Source of the DNA: Nocardioides ochotonae
GTDB lineage: Bacteria > Actinomycetota > Actinomycetes > Propionibacteriales > Nocardioidaceae
Assembly (NCBI RefSeq): GCF_011420305.2
Contig: NZ_CP061769.1
Location: forward strand, 248,001-312,000
Length of the DNA: 64,000 bases
Direction of reading: 5' to 3'
The notes beneath the pieces were generated by a model. The model was not told the origin of the DNA, ran no database searches, and was given only the letters and a program-made list of their open reading frames with translations. Made by a program: the position numbers and the translations under genes. Below, in pieces: positions 62,270-64,000 of the stretch (position 1 is its first letter; each line of letters opens with the position of its first letter).

Positions 62270-62297
62270 GCCGCCCCCGGCCCTGTCGTGGTGCGGG

Positions 62298-63221
62298 TCA
62301 GCCGTTGAGCGTCTCGACCCCGGTGGTGTCCAGCTTCGCCACGCTGTACGCCGCGTAGGTCTGGTGCTCGGAACGGTCGGCGAAGTACGACGTGAGCTGC
62401 TCGTCGAGCTCCTCCACCGAGAACGTGCCGCCGGCGGCGGTGAACTTCTGCTCCACGACCGGGGCGGCCATCAGCGCCACGAAGTCGCCGTAGGTCACGA
62501 ACACCTGGCCGCTGATCCGCTCGGCGGCGGGGGAGGCGAGGTAGGCCACGAAGGTGGCGACGCGCTCGGGGGCCAGGATGTCGAGCTCGCGGTTCTCCGG
62601 GTCCTCCGCGAAGACCTTGGAGGTCATCTCGGTGCGCGCCCGCGGGCAGATCGCGTTGGCGGTGACGCCGTAGCGGGCCAGGCCGCGCGAGGTCGACAGC
62701 GTCAGCGCGACGATGCCGGCCTTGGCCGCGGCGTAGTTCGCCTGGCCGGGGGCGCCGAAGAGGAACGCCTCGGAGGCGGTGTTGATGATCCGCCCGAAGA
62801 CCGGCGCGCCCGCGGCCTTCGACGCGGCGCGGAAGTGCACCGACGCGGCGCGCGAGAGCGAGGCGTGGCCCTTGAGGTGCACCCGGACCACGTCGTCCCA
62901 CTGCTGCTCGGACATGTTGAACAGCATCGTGTCGCGGGTGATGCCGGCGTTGTTGACGATGATGTCGAGCCCGCCGTAGGTGTCCACGGCGGCGTCGACG
63001 AGCTGCTGGCCCATCTCCCAGGTGCCGATGTCGCCCTTGACGGCGATCGCTGCGGAGCCGAGGGCCTCGATCTCGCCGACCACCCCGTCCGCAGCGTCGC
63101 CCATGTCGTTGACGACCACGTTCGCGCCACGCGCGGCAAGGGCCAGCGCCTCGGCGCGCCCCAGTCCGGCGCCCGCTCCGGTCACGACGGCGGTGCGCCC
63201 CGTGAGGTCGGTGTTGCCCAT
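62298..63221 (-). CDS. Hsd4A-like 3-hydroxyacyl-CoA/17-beta-hydroxysteroid dehydrogenase
   Basis: 307 residues from ATG 63221 (AGGAG seven bases upstream; GTG 63227 is too close to it). SDR of the peroxisomal multifunctional-enzyme type: TGRTAVVTGAGAGLGRAEALALAARGANVVVNDMG, NNAGITRDTMLFNMSEQQWDDVVRVHLKGH, INTASEAFLFGAPGQANYAAAKAG, ANAICPRARTEMT, GQVFVTYGDFVALMAAP. Actinobacterial Hsd4A acts in steroid side-chain beta-oxidation. Divergent from a hydratase that would supply its substrate. Confidence 0.87.
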   Translation of the reverse strand: MGNTDLTGRTAVVTGAGAGLGRAEALALAARGANVVVNDMGDAADGVVGEIEALGSAAIAVKGDIGTWEMGQQLVDAAVDTYGGLDIIVNNAGITRDTMLFNMSEQQWDDVVRVHLKGHASLSRAASVHFRAASKAAGAPVFGRIINTASEAFLFGAPGQANYAAAKAGIVALTLSTSRGLARYGVTANAICPRARTEMTSKVFAEDPENRELDILAPERVATFVAYLASPAAERISGQVFVTYGDFVALMAAPVVEQKFTAAGGTFSVEELDEQLTSYFADRSEHQTYAAYSVAKLDTTGVETLNG

Positions 63222-63319
63222 CGACACACTCCTGTTCTGCTGCTCGTCGGGGCGGGCGGCAGCCCGGCCCCCGGTCGTGGCGACCCTAGGAGGGGGTGCG
63301 TACGCCGCCCCGGCGGGGA

Positions 63320-63334
63320 TCCCGATGAGTGGAC
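63320..63334. promoter_or_regulatory. TCCC palindrome 1 between SDR and hydratase
   Basis: TCCCGATGAGTGGAC, two mismatches (last two bases) to TCCCRNTSANYGGGA. Confidence 0.5.
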
Positions 63335-63338
63335 CGCG

Positions 63339-63353
63339 GTCCAGTCAGTGGGA
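63339..63353. promoter_or_regulatory. TCCC palindrome 2 between SDR and hydratase
   Basis: GTCCAGTCAGTGGGA, two mismatches (first two bases). Centres of this and the previous site are 19 bases apart, close to two helical turns, so two dimers could bind one face. Confidence 0.5.
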
Positions 63354-63395
63354 CCGGGGCTCGACCCGGTCCGCGCCGGGTGGTGGCGTAAGGCC

Positions 63396-64000
63396 GTGCC
63401 CATCGACGTCGCGACCGCGCTCGGCGCGGAACCCACCGTGCGCGAGGTCTGCTGGACCCCGCGCGACGTGCTCCTCTACCACCTGTCCCTCGGGGCGGGC
63501 CGGGACGCCGCGAGCGACCCGGAGCTCGCCTACACCTTCGAGCGCGGCCTGCAGGTGCTGCCGACCTTCGCCATGGTCGCCGGCAAGGGGCTGTCCGCGG
63601 GCGACGAGGGCAGCGCCCCGGAGCTGCGGATGCCCGGCATCGACATCGACCTGCGCCGGATCCTGCACGGCGGCCAGGCGCTGACCGTGCACCGGCCGCT
63701 GCCGGCCCAGGGACGCGCCACCCTCCGCACCCGGGTCGCCGAGGTCTGGGACAAGGGCAAGGCGGCGGTGATCGTGCTCGAGCACGACGCCCGCGACGAG
63801 CAGGACCAGCCGCTGTGGACCACCCGCATGCAGATCTTCGCGCGCGGCGAGGGCGGCTTCGGCGGCGAGCCCGGCCCGGAGAGCGCCTGGAGCGCCCCGG
63901 AGCGCGAGCCCGACCACGTGCTGGAGTCCCCGACGCGCGCCGACCAGGCGCTGCTCTACCGGCTCAACGGCGACCTCAACCCCCTGCACATCGACCCCGG
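63396..64000 (+). CDS. MaoC-type enoyl-CoA hydratase, ChsH3/Hsd4B-like (5' part)
   Basis: 201 codons from GTG 63396 are present before the window ends; the frame stays open. Double hot-dog hydratase-2: N-terminal YHLSLGAGRDAASDPELAYTFERGLQVLPTFAMVAG and, at the very end, the catalytic NGDLNPLHIDP motif. Hydrates steroid side-chain enoyl-CoA. Divergent from the Hsd4A-like SDR, an arrangement that pairs successive beta-oxidation steps. Confidence 0.88.
   Translation, partial: MPIDVATALGAEPTVREVCWTPRDVLLYHLSLGAGRDAASDPELAYTFERGLQVLPTFAMVAGKGLSAGDEGSAPELRMPGIDIDLRRILHGGQALTVHRPLPAQGRATLRTRVAEVWDKGKAAVIVLEHDARDEQDQPLWTTRMQIFARGEGGFGGEPGPESAWSAPEREPDHVLESPTRADQALLYRLNGDLNPLHIDP

Overview
The window is 64 kb of very GC-rich chromosome with tightly packed, often ATGA/GTGA-overlapping genes and frequent GTG starts. 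Gene content (topA with a Lys-rich tail, KstD/KshAB, HsaABCD, IpdAB, Ltp2-type aldolase, HxlR and F420-type LLM proteins) points to an actinobacterium, most probably of the Nocardioidaceae (Nocardioides/Pimelobacter type). No insertion sequence, integrase, phage gene or CRISPR array was seen; one tRNA gene is present.

Layout. (1) 1-13.3 kb is housekeeping and miscellaneous: the 3' part of topA, a secreted protein, tmk-holB-S33 peptidase, a TauD-type dioxygenase with a LysR, tRNA-Thr(CGU), a nitroreductase/HxlR divergent pair, a DUF1275 membrane protein, a secreted EEP-fold hydrolase, a lipase-type hydrolase and a hexapeptide acyltransferase. (2) 13.3-17.1 kb: an IclR regulator divergent from hsaE-hsaG-hsaF, the lower meta-cleavage pathway. 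(3) 18.4-24.7 kb: the phenylacetyl-CoA epoxidase operon paaABCDE with a FAH-family hydrolase, an aldo/keto reductase and a PaaR-like TetR. (4) 24.7-25.8 kb: a PPOX-fold protein and RNase HI. (5) 25.8-63+ kb is a large steroid catabolism island: ipdBA, IclR, hsaA, a KstR2-like TetR, an eleven-gene side-chain operon (31478-42173) resembling the mycobacterial igr locus plus fadA5/fadE34-like genes, a solute-binding protein/MFS/acyl-CoA ligase unit, an SDR-SnoaL-LLM operon, a second IclR, hsaB, hsaD-kstD-kshB, a second hsaA-like oxygenase with hsaC and an FAD enzyme, kshA with two partners, a KstR-like TetR, an Hsd4A-like SDR and the start of a ChsH3/Hsd4B-like hydratase.

How it fits together. 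The 31-42 kb operon supplies two kinds of acyl-CoA dehydrogenase (single-chain FadE34 type and a ChsE1/ChsE2-type pair), a MaoC hydratase pair, a retro-aldolase, a thiolase and SDRs, enough for the last side-chain cycles. KstD and KshAB open ring B; HsaA/HsaB, HsaC and HsaD hydroxylate, cleave and hydrolyse ring A; HsaE/F/G take the C5 dienoate to pyruvate and propionyl-CoA; IpdAB acts on the remaining C/D-ring acid.

Regulation. Two DNA motifs were found by eye. A KstR2-type box (AnCAAGnnCTTGnT) occurs in front of the side-chain operon and the transport/ligase unit as identical 14-mers, and in front of ipdAB with one mismatch. A second, 15-bp palindrome, TCCCRNTSANYGGGA, recurs in nearly every steroid-gene promoter region of the window (10 candidate sites). 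It does not look like the mycobacterial KstR box and is the most interesting unexplained signal. Other notable points are a ChsH2 hydratase split into two polypeptides, two HsaA-type oxygenases for one HsaB, and a four-cysteine small protein lying directly downstream of kshA.
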